This document shows, piece by piece, positions 1 through 9,926 of a DNA stretch of 64,000 nt. The notes under the pieces are model-generated. The model did not search any database. It was given only the letters and a program-made list of their open reading frames with translations, and was not told the DNA's origin. Numbering within the stretch: the first letter of the stretch is position 1; each line of letters begins with the position of its first letter. Source of the stretch: Poseidonibacter lekithochrous (GTDB taxonomy: Bacteria; Campylobacterota; Campylobacteria; Campylobacterales; Arcobacteraceae); NCBI RefSeq assembly GCF_018861145.1, contig NZ_JAHKQT010000041.1, positions 1 through 64,000 of the forward strand, given 5' to 3'. Position numbers and translations under genes: made by a program.

Positions 1-44
1 TATGACATACCAATTCTTAAAGTTAGATTAATTATAATTGTTGT

Positions 45-1166
45 TTATATCTTTTTTAAAATTAATCCAGATTCAATATGATGTGTATATGAAAACTGAT
101 CAAATAGTGCGAAGTTTTCAATAGTATGCGTTTTTGTTAATTCTTCTAAATCTCTATGTAATGTTTCAGGATTACATGAAACATATATAATTTGATCAAA
201 ATCTTTTACTAAAGCTCTTGTTGTATCATCAAGTCCTGCTCTTGGAGGATCAACAAAAATAGAATCAAAGTCATAATCTTTTAAATTTATATCTTTAAGT
301 CTTGAAAATACTCTTTTTTCTTCTAAAGCTTCTACGAACTCTTCTGCACTCATTCTTATAAATTCTATTTTTGTATTGTTATTTAGCTCGCAGTTTACTT
401 TTGCTGATTTAATTGATGTTTTTGATATTTCAGTTGCTAAGACTTTTCTAAATTTTGATGAAAGAGGAATAGTAAAGTTCCCACCACCACAATATAATTC
501 ACATAAATCTTTTGAAGAATCTTTGATATTATTTAAAACCCATTCAATCATTCCTATATTTACTTTTGTATTTGGTTGCGTAAAGCCACCTTCTATGTAT
601 CTGAAGTTATAAGTAGAATTGTTAATACTTAGTTTTTCATTTATGTAGTCATTTTCAAGTATTACTTTTTGTTTTCTAGATCGCCCAATTATTTTGATAT
701 TAAATTTATCTGATAATTCAAGTGCTAAAGTATTCCAATCTTCTTCAAGTTTTCTGTGATAAATAAGAGTTACTAGCATATCGTTTGTAGTTGAGTTTAA
801 AAACTCTATTGCAAAGAGTTTAAATGAAAGTATTTTGTCTTTTTGTATTTCTTCTAATAGTTTTGGCATTAATTTTTGTATGTCAACGCTAACAATTTGG
901 CATGAGTTTATTTCTAATACATTTTTATCAACGCTAGTCATTGCATAAGATAATGTGGCATTATCATCTTCATCAAAGTTTTTCCATATTTTAAACTCAG
1001 CTCTGTTTCTAAAGTTTTGCTCATCACCTCTTACAATATCAAAATCAATATCTGTAAAGTTTGAAAAACGTTCTTTTTCTCTTTGTATTTTTAAGTCTAA
1101 TTGACCTTCATATCCAATATCATGTATTGTACATGATCCACATTTACCAAAATATTCACAATTCAT
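45..1166 (-). CDS. trmA: tRNA (uracil-5-)-methyltransferase TrmA
   Basis: This enzyme makes 5-methyluridine at position 54 of tRNA using S-adenosylmethionine. The SAM-binding segment LCELYCGGGNF lies near residue 223, followed by FVDPPRAGLD, and the nucleophilic Cys is in VSCNPETLHRDL near residue 332. The C-terminal THHIESG carries the general-base Glu. The body resembles the E. coli enzyme closely. I start at the ATG at 1166, not the TTG at 1169, because AAGGA sits 6 bases upstream of the ATG. The N-terminus carries Cys 3, 9 and 12 (CX5CX2C) and a fourth Cys near residue 90, a pattern known from the Fe-S cluster of the related RlmD and absent from E. coli TrmA. It is divergent from the helicase gene. 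Confidence 0.95.
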   Translation of the reverse strand: MNCEYFGKCGSCTIHDIGYEGQLDLKIQREKERFSNFTDIDFDIVRGDEQNFRNRAEFKIWKNFDEDDNATLSYAMTSVDKNVLEINSCQIVSVDIQKLMPKLLEEIQKDKILSFKLFAIEFLNSTTNDMLVTLIYHRKLEEDWNTLALELSDKFNIKIIGRSRKQKVILENDYINEKLSINNSTYNFRYIEGGFTQPNTKVNIGMIEWVLNNIKDSSKDLCELYCGGGNFTIPLSSKFRKVLATEISKTSIKSAKVNCELNNNTKIEFIRMSAEEFVEALEEKRVFSRLKDINLKDYDFDSIFVDPPRAGLDDTTRALVKDFDQIIYVSCNPETLHRDLEELTKTHTIENFALFDQFSYTHHIESGLILKKI

Positions 1167-1193
1167 CAACTATCCTTAGCTATTTAATGCGAT

Positions 1194-1215
1194 ATTATAT
1201 TCAATTGATTATAAT
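1194..1215. promoter_or_regulatory. Divergent -10 elements for trmA and the helicase gene
   Basis: Two TATAAT hexamers stand back to back between the genes: 1194-1199 reading leftward to trmA and 1210-1215 reading rightward to the helicase. Neither has a clear -35 box, which is usual for Campylobacterota sigma70 promoters. The rightward -10 ends only 6 bases before the helicase ATG. Confidence 0.6.
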
Positions 1216-1221
1216 ACGCAC

Positions 1222-2841
1222 ATGAAAGAAAATTGGCAAGAACAACTACACACTTTATTAAACTGTGATTTAAAAGAATTATATCCGTTAGCTCGAAGCT
1301 TAAACAGAAAACTAGAGTTTTATGTGGGACCTACAAACTCGGGTAAAACCTATAATGCAATGCAAGAATTAAAGCAAGCAAATTCAGGACTTTATTTAGC
1401 ACCTCTTAGATTATTAGCACTTGAAGGATATGAAGGCTTAAAAAAAGATGGCATAGAAGCTTCTCTTATTACTGGTGAAGAACAAATGTTAAATGATGAC
1501 GCAGCTCATGTATGTTCAACTATTGAAATGATTGACTATGATTTAGATGTTGACGTGTGCGTTATTGATGAAGTTCAAATGTTAGCTGATATTGATAGAG
1601 GCTGGGCATGGGTTAATGCAATTATAGGATGTCCTGCTAAAAGAGTAATAATGACAGGTTCAGTTAATGCACTTGAGGCTATTAAAAAAATAGCTACTTA
1701 CTTAGGAGAAGAATTAGAAGTAGTAAGACATAAAAGAAAAACAGAACTAAAAGTAAATGAGAAATATACTTCTTTAGATAATCTAGAAGAAGGAACTGCT
1801 CTCATAGCTTTCTCACGTGCTGATGTTTTAAAGCTAAGACATAGATTAAAAAAGAATTATACAGTATCTGTAATTTACGGAAACCTTTCTCCTGAAGTAA
1901 GACGTGATGAAGCTAGAAAGTTTAGAGAAAAGAAAAGCCAAGTTTTAATAGCAACTGATGCAATTGCAATGGGATTAAATCTTCCTATTAAAACTATTTT
2001 ATTCACAACTGATACAAAATTTGATGGAATTTCAAGAAGAAAAATCAATGTTAATGAAATAGTTCAAATTGCAGGTCGTGCTGGAAGATATGGACATTTT
2101 GAAGCTGGATTCTTAGGAGCTACAAGAAGAGATATTTTAAAACATATAAGTGAAGAATTTAAGCAACCTATTAAAACAATAAAACCACCTTTTAGAGTTA
2201 AGATAAATGCACAACAATTAGAGTCTCTGTCTTCACATATAAAAACAACTTCTTTAACAAAGATACTAAAGTTTTTTGCTGAGAATATGTCTTTTAGTGG
2301 TCCTTTTGTAGCTGCAAATATTTCATCTATGATTACAGCTTCAAAAATAGTTGATACAAGGTTTTCTATGAAACTTGAAGATAAGTATTTACTTGCACAA
2401 GCTCCAATTACAACTAAATCTCCTATTATTTTGCAAGCTTATGAAGCTTATATTGCAGCTGTTGTAAAACAAAAAGTATGTAGGTACAAACCTTCTATTA
2501 CTCTTCCTAAAAAAGCTATAACTCAAAAAGATTTACTTTTAGTTGAAGATGAAGTGAAAAAAATATCATTATATTTATGGTTATCATATAAGCTTCCTGA
2601 AATTTTCCCTGACCACGATAAAGCATATATTTTAAGAAATACCTTTAACTCTTTTATTGAAACGTCTTTAAAAGGTAAAATTATTCAAATAGAAACTCCA
2701 AGACGAAATGATTTTAAGAAAAGGACCGATGAAAAAAGACCAAGAAGAGATAATAGAAGTTCTTCATCAAAAGATGAAAAAGAGTTAAGACCAAGACGAG
2801 CTAGAAGTGAATTTAAACCTAGAAGAAGAAGGCGAGATTAG
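1222..2841 (+). CDS. SUV3-like ATP-dependent RNA helicase
   Basis: This is a superfamily 2 helicase of the SUV3 type, the family of the mitochondrial RNA degradosome helicase, so a role in RNA turnover is likely. Walker A GPTNSGKT is at residues 36-43 and the box II sequence is DEVQ at 116-119 instead of DExH, which is diagnostic for SUV3. Motif VI reads QIAGRAGRYG near 290. The last 40 residues are rich in Arg and Lys and probably bind RNA. There is no ribosome binding site before the ATG and the -10 box is 6 bases upstream, so the mRNA may be leaderless. No exoribonuclease partner is in the window. Confidence 0.85.
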   Translation: MKENWQEQLHTLLNCDLKELYPLARSLNRKLEFYVGPTNSGKTYNAMQELKQANSGLYLAPLRLLALEGYEGLKKDGIEASLITGEEQMLNDDAAHVCSTIEMIDYDLDVDVCVIDEVQMLADIDRGWAWVNAIIGCPAKRVIMTGSVNALEAIKKIATYLGEELEVVRHKRKTELKVNEKYTSLDNLEEGTALIAFSRADVLKLRHRLKKNYTVSVIYGNLSPEVRRDEARKFREKKSQVLIATDAIAMGLNLPIKTILFTTDTKFDGISRRKINVNEIVQIAGRAGRYGHFEAGFLGATRRDILKHISEEFKQPIKTIKPPFRVKINAQQLESLSSHIKTTSLTKILKFFAENMSFSGPFVAANISSMITASKIVDTRFSMKLEDKYLLAQAPITTKSPIILQAYEAYIAAVVKQKVCRYKPSITLPKKAITQKDLLLVEDEVKKISLYLWLSYKLPEIFPDHDKAYILRNTFNSFIETSLKGKIIQIETPRRNDFKKRTDEKRPRRDNRSSSSKDEKELRPRRARSEFKPRRRRRD

Positions 2842-2922
2842 TTTAAGTAAAATATTTTAATTAAAAATTAGTTAAAATAAAACTAATACTGCAAAGTCTT
2901 ATCTTTAATATAAAGGAATCTA

Positions 2923-4872
2923 TTGTTTAAATTATTCAGAAATAGTACAAATGAAGCATTTCAAAAAGAACTATTTAGTGATGATATAAATATAAATCAA
3001 ATCCAAAAAGATATTGATAACGGTATTGATATAAACACAATAGATGAAGATGGAAGAACACTTCTTTTCCCTCTTTGTCTAAAGAAAAAACTTAAAGCAA
3101 TAAAAATTCTAATAAAAAATGGCATTGATTTAAATATTGAAGATAAATATGGACGAACTGTTCTTGATGATGTAGTTCATCGTTCAGATGGTGTAATGAT
3201 TAGGTATTTACTAGAAAATGGCTTTGATATTAACCATAAAAACTCAAGTAATAGAACAATCCTCCAAAATGTAGCCTTAGAAGGTAACTATAAAATATTT
3301 CAAATTTTAATGTCTTATCATCCAAATTATGATGCAGTTGATAGTTATGGTAGAACTGTATTATTTGATGCCGTTGAGGGTGGGAATGTAAGAATAGTAA
3401 GAGAATTAGTAAATCATATATCAGACATTGATATTCTTGATGAAGATAATGAAACACCTCTTTTTAAAGCTGTTTTAAAAGAAAATAGTAAAATGTCTGA
3501 AGTTTTAATTCTCTTTGGGATGGACTTAAATATTTTAGATAATCATGGAAGAAATGCTTTATTTAATACAGTGCTATTAGGGGATAATAATATTGATATT
3601 TTAAAGTTGATGATAAAAAAGAAAATAAATATCAATCAAACAGATATAAATGATGAAAATATTTTAGATGAAATTTTATATATCTTAGAACTACAACTTC
3701 AACCTGCAAAAAAATTATTGCAGTTGGAAGGTAACTACTCTTTAATCACAAAACAAACACAATATTTAAACCTAGCAAAAGTTTTAATAGAAAATGGACT
3801 TGAAATAAATAAAATGGATGATTATGGTGTTACAACTTTAAGTAAAGAAGTTGAAAAGAAAAACTATGAACATATAGAGTTTTTAATAAATTGTGGTGCG
3901 GATGTTAATCTTAAAAATATAAATGGAAAGACTTTATTACTAAATGAAGTGATGAAAGGAAACTCAAACTATAAAATGATTAACTTCTTAATTAATCATG
4001 GAGCTGATATTGATTTAGAAGATGCAGATGAAAAGACAATAATTGATGATTTAGTAGATATTATACTAATTCAAAAAGGCTTTAAAGAAGAAGATTTTGA
4101 AAAATATCCAGATATCTATGAAGAAGAGGATTATGTATTATTGTTAAAAAAAATGTTATCTTTTAGACCTAAGTTAGATAAGAGAAGATCAGATGGAAGA
4201 AATATACTATTTGATGTAATTACTTATAATGATTTTGATACGATAAGATTACTTTTAAATTATGGGATAGACCCTAATGTTGTAGATAATGAAGGAAATA
4301 CGCCTTTATCAGTTTTAGTAGATGATGGATTAAAATTAGAAGATAGCAAAGAGCGAGAACTTTTTTTAGAACGTTTAGTTTTTTTATTAAAGTTTAGAGT
4401 AAATGTAGATATTCAAGATAAAAATGGTTATACAGTATTTCACAAAACTGTAATAGCAGATGATTTAGGAGTAGTTGAAAAACTTCTTACAAAAAAAGCA
4501 GATTTAACACTTACAGATAATCAAGGAAGAACAGCACTTCATCATACTCAATGGAATGGTAACCATAAAATTGCAAGATGGTTAATAGCAGCAGGTGCTG
4601 ATATTAATCAGATAGATAAATCAGGCTTTACTCTTTTAAATTATGCAGCATTATTTGGACATATAGATTTAGCAGTGACTCTTATTAAATCTGGCGTTCT
4701 AATGTACAATAGAAAGAAAAAAAGTGCAAAAGTTGCAAAACTTTTAAAAGAAAAAGAAAAAAATCTTGATAAATTACTAATAAATAATATTATAGATGAT
4801 AAAATGCAAAATGCATTAAAAGAAGTAGTAGAAAATACTAGAAGAGAAATTAACGAAGCATTAGAAGGATAA
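2923..4872 (+). CDS. Ankyrin-repeat protein
   Basis: A 649-residue protein made almost entirely of ankyrin repeats, recognisable from recurring units such as DNQGRTALHHTQWNGNHKIA and GADINQIDKSG. I count well over a dozen, several degenerate. There is no signal peptide or membrane segment, so it is probably cytoplasmic. The C-terminus (from about 590) is Lys-rich and possibly coiled-coil. It starts with TTG, with AAGGA at 2913-2917. It lies 2 bases before glmU, so the two are probably cotranscribed. Ankyrin repeats bind proteins; the partner cannot be deduced. Confidence 0.85.
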   Translation: MFKLFRNSTNEAFQKELFSDDININQIQKDIDNGIDINTIDEDGRTLLFPLCLKKKLKAIKILIKNGIDLNIEDKYGRTVLDDVVHRSDGVMIRYLLENGFDINHKNSSNRTILQNVALEGNYKIFQILMSYHPNYDAVDSYGRTVLFDAVEGGNVRIVRELVNHISDIDILDEDNETPLFKAVLKENSKMSEVLILFGMDLNILDNHGRNALFNTVLLGDNNIDILKLMIKKKININQTDINDENILDEILYILELQLQPAKKLLQLEGNYSLITKQTQYLNLAKVLIENGLEINKMDDYGVTTLSKEVEKKNYEHIEFLINCGADVNLKNINGKTLLLNEVMKGNSNYKMINFLINHGADIDLEDADEKTIIDDLVDIILIQKGFKEEDFEKYPDIYEEEDYVLLLKKMLSFRPKLDKRRSDGRNILFDVITYNDFDTIRLLLNYGIDPNVVDNEGNTPLSVLVDDGLKLEDSKERELFLERLVFLLKFRVNVDIQDKNGYTVFHKTVIADDLGVVEKLLTKKADLTLTDNQGRTALHHTQWNGNHKIARWLIAAGADINQIDKSGFTLLNYAALFGHIDLAVTLIKSGVLMYNRKKKSAKVAKLLKEKEKNLDKLLINNIIDDKMQNALKEVVENTRREINEALEG

Positions 4873-4874
4873 AA

Positions 4875-6176
4875 ATGAGCAATAAATCAATAATTATATT
4901 AGCCGCAGGTGCAGGTACAAGAATGAAGTCAACAACTCCAAAGGTTTTACATAAAATCTCTGGAAAAGAGATGCTTTATTATTCTATAAAAGAAGCATTA
5001 AAATTAAGTGATGATATTACTGTTGTTCTTTTTCACCAAGCTGAACGTGTACAAGCTGCGATGGAAAAATATTTTTCAAATATAAATTATGTGATTCAAG
5101 ATCATGAAAATTATCCAGGAACTGGTGGTGCGGTTATGGGAATAACTCCAAAATATGAAGAAGTATTAGTATTGAATGGTGATATGCCTTTAATTCAAGC
5201 TACTGAATTAAAAAAGTTTGATATAGATGCAACTATTGTAATGTCTGTATTAGAACTTGAAAGTGCTGATGGTTATGGTAGAGTTATTGTTGAAAATGGA
5301 TCTGTTAAAAAGATTGTGGAGCAAAAAGATGCTTCTTTAGAAGAATTAGCAGTTACAACTGCAAATGCAGGTATTTATCAGTTTAATACAAAATTCTTAC
5401 TTGAAAACTTACCAAAACTTTCAAATGACAATGCACAAGCAGAGTACTATATAACAGATTTAATTGAAATGGCAATTAATCAAGGAAAGGTTTTAAAACC
5501 ACTTGCAGTTAATGTTGAGAACTTTAAAGGTGTTAATTCAAAAGTAGAGCTAGCAGATGCAGAAGTAATTCATCAAAATAGATTAAAACATGAGTTTTTA
5601 AAAGCTGGTGTTATTATGAGACTACCTGATACTATTTATATAGAAGAGGGTGTTACAATTGAGGGTGAGTCTATTTTAGAAAATGGAGTTACACTTTTAG
5701 GTAATGCAAAGATTATAAATTCACATATTAAAACAAATTCTATAGTAGAAGACTCGATTATTGAAGATTCAGATATTGGACCAATGGCAAGAGTAAGACC
5801 AGGTTCAGAGCTTAATGGAACACATCTAGGAAACTTTGTTGAAACAAAAAAAGCAAAATTAAACGGTGTAAAAGCAGGACATTTAACATATCTTGGGGAT
5901 TGTGAAATTAATGAAGGAACAAATATTGGTTGTGGAACAATTACTTGTAATTATGATGGTATTAATAAATACAAAACTATTATTGGTAAAAATGTATTCG
6001 TAGGTTCAGATACACAGTTTATAGCTCCAGTTACAATTGAAGATAATACAATGATAGGTGCAGGAAGTACTGTTACATCTGATGTTAAAGAAGGTGAACT
6101 TTATACAAGTCGTGCTAAAAAAAGAGTAGTTGCTGGATATTATGACAAACACTTTTCTGCAAAAAAAATAAAGTAA
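4875..6176 (+). CDS. glmU: Bifunctional GlmU (UDP-GlcNAc synthesis)
   Basis: GlmU acetylates glucosamine-1-phosphate and then couples it to UTP, giving UDP-GlcNAc for peptidoglycan and lipopolysaccharide. The uridyltransferase signature AAGAGTRMKSTTPKVLHK opens the N-terminal domain. The C-terminal half is a left-handed beta-helix of hexapeptide repeats (GCGTITCNYDG, IGAGSTVTSDV) bearing the acetyltransferase site. At 433 residues it has the usual length. It begins a housekeeping run that continues with coaBC and uppS. Confidence 0.96.
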   Translation: MSNKSIIILAAGAGTRMKSTTPKVLHKISGKEMLYYSIKEALKLSDDITVVLFHQAERVQAAMEKYFSNINYVIQDHENYPGTGGAVMGITPKYEEVLVLNGDMPLIQATELKKFDIDATIVMSVLELESADGYGRVIVENGSVKKIVEQKDASLEELAVTTANAGIYQFNTKFLLENLPKLSNDNAQAEYYITDLIEMAINQGKVLKPLAVNVENFKGVNSKVELADAEVIHQNRLKHEFLKAGVIMRLPDTIYIEEGVTIEGESILENGVTLLGNAKIINSHIKTNSIVEDSIIEDSDIGPMARVRPGSELNGTHLGNFVETKKAKLNGVKAGHLTYLGDCEINEGTNIGCGTITCNYDGINKYKTIIGKNVFVGSDTQFIAPVTIEDNTMIGAGSTVTSDVKEGELYTSRAKKRVVAGYYDKHFSAKKIK

Positions 6177-6200
6177 AAATTTAAAACAAAGATAAATGAT

Positions 6201-7472
6201 ATGCTATTAAAAGATAAAAAAATACTTGTTGGAGTTACTGGCTCAATTGCAATATATAAAAGTTTAGAATTAATTAGACTTTATATAAAAGCAGGTGCAA
6301 AGGTGCGTGTAATTATGACAGAAGGTGCGAAGAAGTTTATCTCACCTATAACTTTTGAAGCAATATCTCAAAGTAAAGTTTTAGATGAGCTAAATGAAAA
6401 TTGGGATAAAAATCAAGATTATAATCACATAGATATTGGTAAATGGTCAGATATTTTTGTAATAGCACCATGTTCTGCTAATACTATTAATAAACTATCA
6501 AATGGTTTAGCTGACAATTTACTTCTTCAAACTGCTTTAGCATATCCTAGAATTAAGATACTTGCACCTGCTGCAAACACTATGATGCTTAAAAACCCAA
6601 TTACGCAAGCTAGTTTAAAAATGTTAAAACTTTGTAATTTTGAAATTATTTCATCAGTTACAAAAGAGTTGGTTTGTAAAGATGTAGGTGATGGAGCGAT
6701 GGCTGAACCTATTGATATATTTAATGCAACAGTTAGAGAATTACTAAAAGATGAGTATTGGGTAAATAGAAAAGTTGTATTAAGTGGTGGTGGAACAATT
6801 GAAAAAATTGATGAGGTTAGATATATTTCAAACTTCTCATCTGGAAAAATGGCAGCATCAATGGCAAAAGCTTTATATTTTAAAGGTGCTGATGTTTGCT
6901 TAGTTAGTTCACGTGGATATGAAGAAATTCCTAAAGATATTCATGTTATTAATGTACAAAGTTCAAAAGAAATGCAAGGTTATCTAGCAGATGCTCTTAG
7001 AGTTGCTAAAAAAGGTACATTGACAAAAACTACACTTATGGATTCTTCAAGACCTGAGTTGATAATTAAACGGCCATTTTTATTTATGGTTGCCGCTGTA
7101 AGTGATTATATTCCATCATTTCCTCAAAGTGGAAAAATGAAAAAAGATATGATAGGAGAAACATGGAATTTAGAGTTAAAACAAAATATTGATATTTTAG
7201 AATCTTTAGATAAAAATGATTTAATAACAATAGGTTTTAAAGCTGAAATGGACAAATCATCTGCTTTAAACTCAGCAACAACAATGTTAGAAAAAAAGAA
7301 TTTAGATGGGGTATGTTTAAATATCTTAGATGATTCAAATAGTTTTGGTACAGATGATAATGCGATTGAATTAATTTTAAAAGACAATTCATATAAATTT
7401 AAAGGTACAAAACTAGATATCTCTATTGAAATTTTAACAAAATTAGAAAAAGAGTTTAATCATTATGAATAA
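6201..7472 (+). CDS. coaBC: CoaBC: phosphopantothenoylcysteine decarboxylase/synthetase
   Basis: This fused enzyme ligates cysteine to 4'-phosphopantothenate (CoaB) and decarboxylates the product (CoaC) in coenzyme A synthesis. The FMN-binding CoaC part begins GVTGSIAIYKSLELIR and has PCSANTINKLSNGLADN. CoaB starts near residue 190 with VVLSGGGTIEKIDEVRYISN, followed by SSGKMA. At 423 residues the length is standard. The stop overlaps the uppS start by 8 bases (7465-7472), suggesting translational coupling. Confidence 0.95.
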   Translation: MLLKDKKILVGVTGSIAIYKSLELIRLYIKAGAKVRVIMTEGAKKFISPITFEAISQSKVLDELNENWDKNQDYNHIDIGKWSDIFVIAPCSANTINKLSNGLADNLLLQTALAYPRIKILAPAANTMMLKNPITQASLKMLKLCNFEIISSVTKELVCKDVGDGAMAEPIDIFNATVRELLKDEYWVNRKVVLSGGGTIEKIDEVRYISNFSSGKMAASMAKALYFKGADVCLVSSRGYEEIPKDIHVINVQSSKEMQGYLADALRVAKKGTLTKTTLMDSSRPELIIKRPFLFMVAAVSDYIPSFPQSGKMKKDMIGETWNLELKQNIDILESLDKNDLITIGFKAEMDKSSALNSATTMLEKKNLDGVCLNILDDSNSFGTDDNAIELILKDNSYKFKGTKLDISIEILTKLEKEFNHYE

Positions 7473-8148
7473 TACGGTACCCGCACATATAGCAATGATT
7501 ATGGATGGAAATGGAAGATGGGCAAAAGAGAGAAATCTGAAAAGAACAGCAGGTCATAGTGCAGGTGCAGAAGTTGTTCGAAAGATTACTATTCATTGTG
7601 GAAATATTGGAGTTAAGTATTTAACTTTATATGCATTTTCAACTGAAAATTGGCAAAGACCAAAATTAGAAGTTGAGTTCTTGATGAAACTTCTTGAGAA
7701 ATATTTAAAACAAGAATTACCAGTATATTTAGAAAATGGTATAAAATTAAAGACAATTGGAGATATCTCAAGATTTTCTAAATCTTTACAAAAAACTATC
7801 AAAGAAACAGAAGATAAAACAGCACATGGTACAAAATTAACACAAGTATTAGCTTTAAATTATGGTTCAAAAGATGAAATAGTAAGAGCTGTAAAAAGGT
7901 TAAACTCAAAAAACCTTGAAGTGAGTGAAGAAAATATAGAAGAGAATTTAGATACAGCTGGTATGCCAAATGTTGATATTTTGATTAGAACAAGCGGTGA
8001 AGTTCGACTTTCAAATTATCTTTTATGGCAAAATGCTTATGCTGAGATGTTCTTTACAAATACATATTGGCCTGATTTCAATGAAAATGAATTAGATGAT
8101 ATTATAAGTGATTTTAACAATAGAGAGAGAAGATTTGGAGGTATTTAG
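7465..8148 (+). CDS. uppS: Undecaprenyl diphosphate synthase
   Basis: A cis-prenyltransferase that builds the C55 lipid carrier for peptidoglycan and other surface glycans by adding isopentenyl units to farnesyl diphosphate. The catalytic motif MIMDGNGRWAKER, with its Asp, is at the N-terminus, followed by TLYAFSTENWQRP and near the C-terminus IRTSGEVRLSNYLLWQ. At 227 residues it is slightly short for the family but complete. It overlaps coaBC upstream and the prepilin peptidase gene downstream. Confidence 0.95.
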   Translation: MNNTVPAHIAMIMDGNGRWAKERNLKRTAGHSAGAEVVRKITIHCGNIGVKYLTLYAFSTENWQRPKLEVEFLMKLLEKYLKQELPVYLENGIKLKTIGDISRFSKSLQKTIKETEDKTAHGTKLTQVLALNYGSKDEIVRAVKRLNSKNLEVSEENIEENLDTAGMPNVDILIRTSGEVRLSNYLLWQNAYAEMFFTNTYWPDFNENELDDIISDFNNRERRFGGI

Positions 8149-8905
8149 CTTCATCTTTGGTGCAGTTATTGGATCATTTTTAAATGTATTAATACTTCGT
8201 CTCCCTTTAAATAAATCTGTTGTAGTTCCTCGAAGTTCCTGTCCTTCTTGTAAGCATATAATTGCATGGTATTATAATATTCCTCTTTTATCATTTCTTT
8301 TTCTAAAAGCAAAATGTGCTTATTGTAAAGAAAAAATATCTTCACAATATTTTATAGTTGAATTATTAAGTGCAGTTTTATCACTTTGTCTTTTTCTAAA
8401 GCTTGGTCTTAGTTATGAATTCTTATATATGAGTTTATTAATTTATGTTTGTATTACTCTTTCATTTATAGATTTTAAATATAAAGCAGTTCCTGATTAT
8501 CTACTTTTAATAGTCTTAATTTTATCTTTTTTTGCTACATCTTTTTCTTTGATGGATTCTTTTAAAAATGCATTTTTATTTGCAGGAGCCTTTGTATTAC
8601 TCAATTTTTTTATAACTTTTTATATCCAAAATATTAAAGCTAAGATTTTAAAAGATGATGCCTTAAAAACTCAAGAGGCTTTAGGGGAGGGGGATATCCC
8701 AATTATTGCAACAATTGCAGTGATTTTAGGAGTAAAAGGTGCACTGTTGGCTATATTTTTAGCAGCAATTTTTGCTATAATACCTTCACTTTATTCTAAT
8801 CTTGTAAAAAAAGATATTCAAACGCCTTTTATTCCATATTTAATTTTAGGAATGATAAGTGTTTATTTTTTTGATTTAGAAAATATTTTAAAGGTACTTT
8901 TTTGA
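8135..8905 (+). CDS. pilD: Type IV prepilin peptidase (A24)
   Basis: A membrane aspartyl protease that cleaves, and usually N-methylates, prepilin-like leaders of type IV pili or type II secretion. A cytoplasmic zinc-type motif with paired cysteines (CPSCKHII and CAYCKEKI) lies in the N-terminal third. The catalytic aspartates are in SFIDFKYKAVPDY and in the GEGD motif. About seven or eight hydrophobic segments are present. I prefer the TTG at 8135, giving LEVFSFIFGAVIGSFLN, over the upstream GTG at 8108; the purine-rich AGAGAGAGAAGA precedes it and this matches the usual N-terminus. It overlaps uppS by 14 bases. No pilin genes are in the window. Confidence 0.9.
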   Translation: MEVFSFIFGAVIGSFLNVLILRLPLNKSVVVPRSSCPSCKHIIAWYYNIPLLSFLFLKAKCAYCKEKISSQYFIVELLSAVLSLCLFLKLGLSYEFLYMSLLIYVCITLSFIDFKYKAVPDYLLLIVLILSFFATSFSLMDSFKNAFLFAGAFVLLNFFITFYIQNIKAKILKDDALKTQEALGEGDIPIIATIAVILGVKGALLAIFLAAIFAIIPSLYSNLVKKDIQTPFIPYLILGMISVYFFDLENILKVLF

Positions 8906-9918
8906 AATTAAAACAATATTTATATTCACAACTATCAATTACATTTTTCCCAATATTCTTAGGACTGTATTTTATTACATCTATAGTTTTTTTAGTGAAA
9001 ATTGCTTCTTTAACCTCTATTATAACTATTAACTTTATTGAGTTATTTACTTTATATGCTTATGTAATTCCTCAAATTTTATTTTATACTATGCCTATTT
9101 CTTTTTTCATATCACTAGTTATTACGCTTTCAAAACTTTCAAGTGAGTATGAACTTACTGTTATTACCTCTTTTGGTTTAAATCCAGTGAAAATATTAAA
9201 GATATTTTTACCTCTAACTCTTATCTTATCAAGTGCACTTTTAGTAATTTCTGTTGGGCTAATTCCAAAGACTAAGTTTTTAACAAAACAGTTCCTAGAT
9301 GTAAAAACAAAAGAAGCAAACTTTAATATTAAAGCTAGCGAGTTTGGACAAAAGTTTGGAGATTGGCTAATTTATATAAATAGCAAAGAAGATAAAATCT
9401 ATAATGAAGTGAAATTATTTAAAACAGAAAAAGGAAAGGAACAATTTATATTAGGTAAAACAGCTGTTTTAAATAATGATAAAGGTGATCTTAGTTTTAA
9501 ACTTAAAGAAGGAAAAGCTTTTTATATCGATGAATCAGAAGTAAATCAAATCAATTTTGAATCAATGTACATTAATGATTCAATAGCAGGAAGTAAATTA
9601 GGAATATTTACTACAACTTATGCTTATTGGAAAGATAGACTAAAAAGAAATGTTGATATTGATGATTTAAGTTTTTTTGTTTTAACATCACTTTTTCCTG
9701 TATTATCACTTTTTTTAGTAATCACATTTGGATACTTTAATCCAAGATATGAGAAAAATAGAGCTGTATCCTATTCTCTTGTTGCAGTTGTTTTATACTA
9801 TGTTTTAATTAAAGCAATAGGAGATTCAATTCTTCTTCATGCACTGTATTTAATACCAATTCTTTGGTTGGCTGGAACTTATTATTTATATACAAAAACT
9901 GTAAAAAAAGAGTATTAG
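8902..9918 (+). CDS. lptF: LptF/LptG-family permease (YjgP/YjgQ)
   Basis: A membrane component of the LptBFG transporter that extracts lipopolysaccharide from the inner membrane toward LptC. The 338 residues show three N-terminal transmembrane segments, a periplasmic domain of about 140 residues and three C-terminal segments, the layout of this family. The TTG start overlaps the preceding stop by 4 bases. LptF and LptG cannot be told apart with certainty by eye; the position between the prepilin peptidase and truA is where the lptF-type gene sits in related genomes, from memory. Confidence 0.8.
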   Translation: MKLKQYLYSQLSITFFPIFLGLYFITSIVFLVKIASLTSIITINFIELFTLYAYVIPQILFYTMPISFFISLVITLSKLSSEYELTVITSFGLNPVKILKIFLPLTLILSSALLVISVGLIPKTKFLTKQFLDVKTKEANFNIKASEFGQKFGDWLIYINSKEDKIYNEVKLFKTEKGKEQFILGKTAVLNNDKGDLSFKLKEGKAFYIDESEVNQINFESMYINDSIAGSKLGIFTTTYAYWKDRLKRNVDIDDLSFFVLTSLFPVLSLFLVITFGYFNPRYEKNRAVSYSLVAVVLYYVLIKAIGDSILLHALYLIPILWLAGTYYLYTKTVKKEY

Positions 9919-9926
9919 AAGATTTT

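Noticed and set aside
1-44. Possible start of another minus-strand gene (ATG at 8-6)
   Set aside because: Only two codons are visible before the window edge and no convincing ribosome binding site precedes them.
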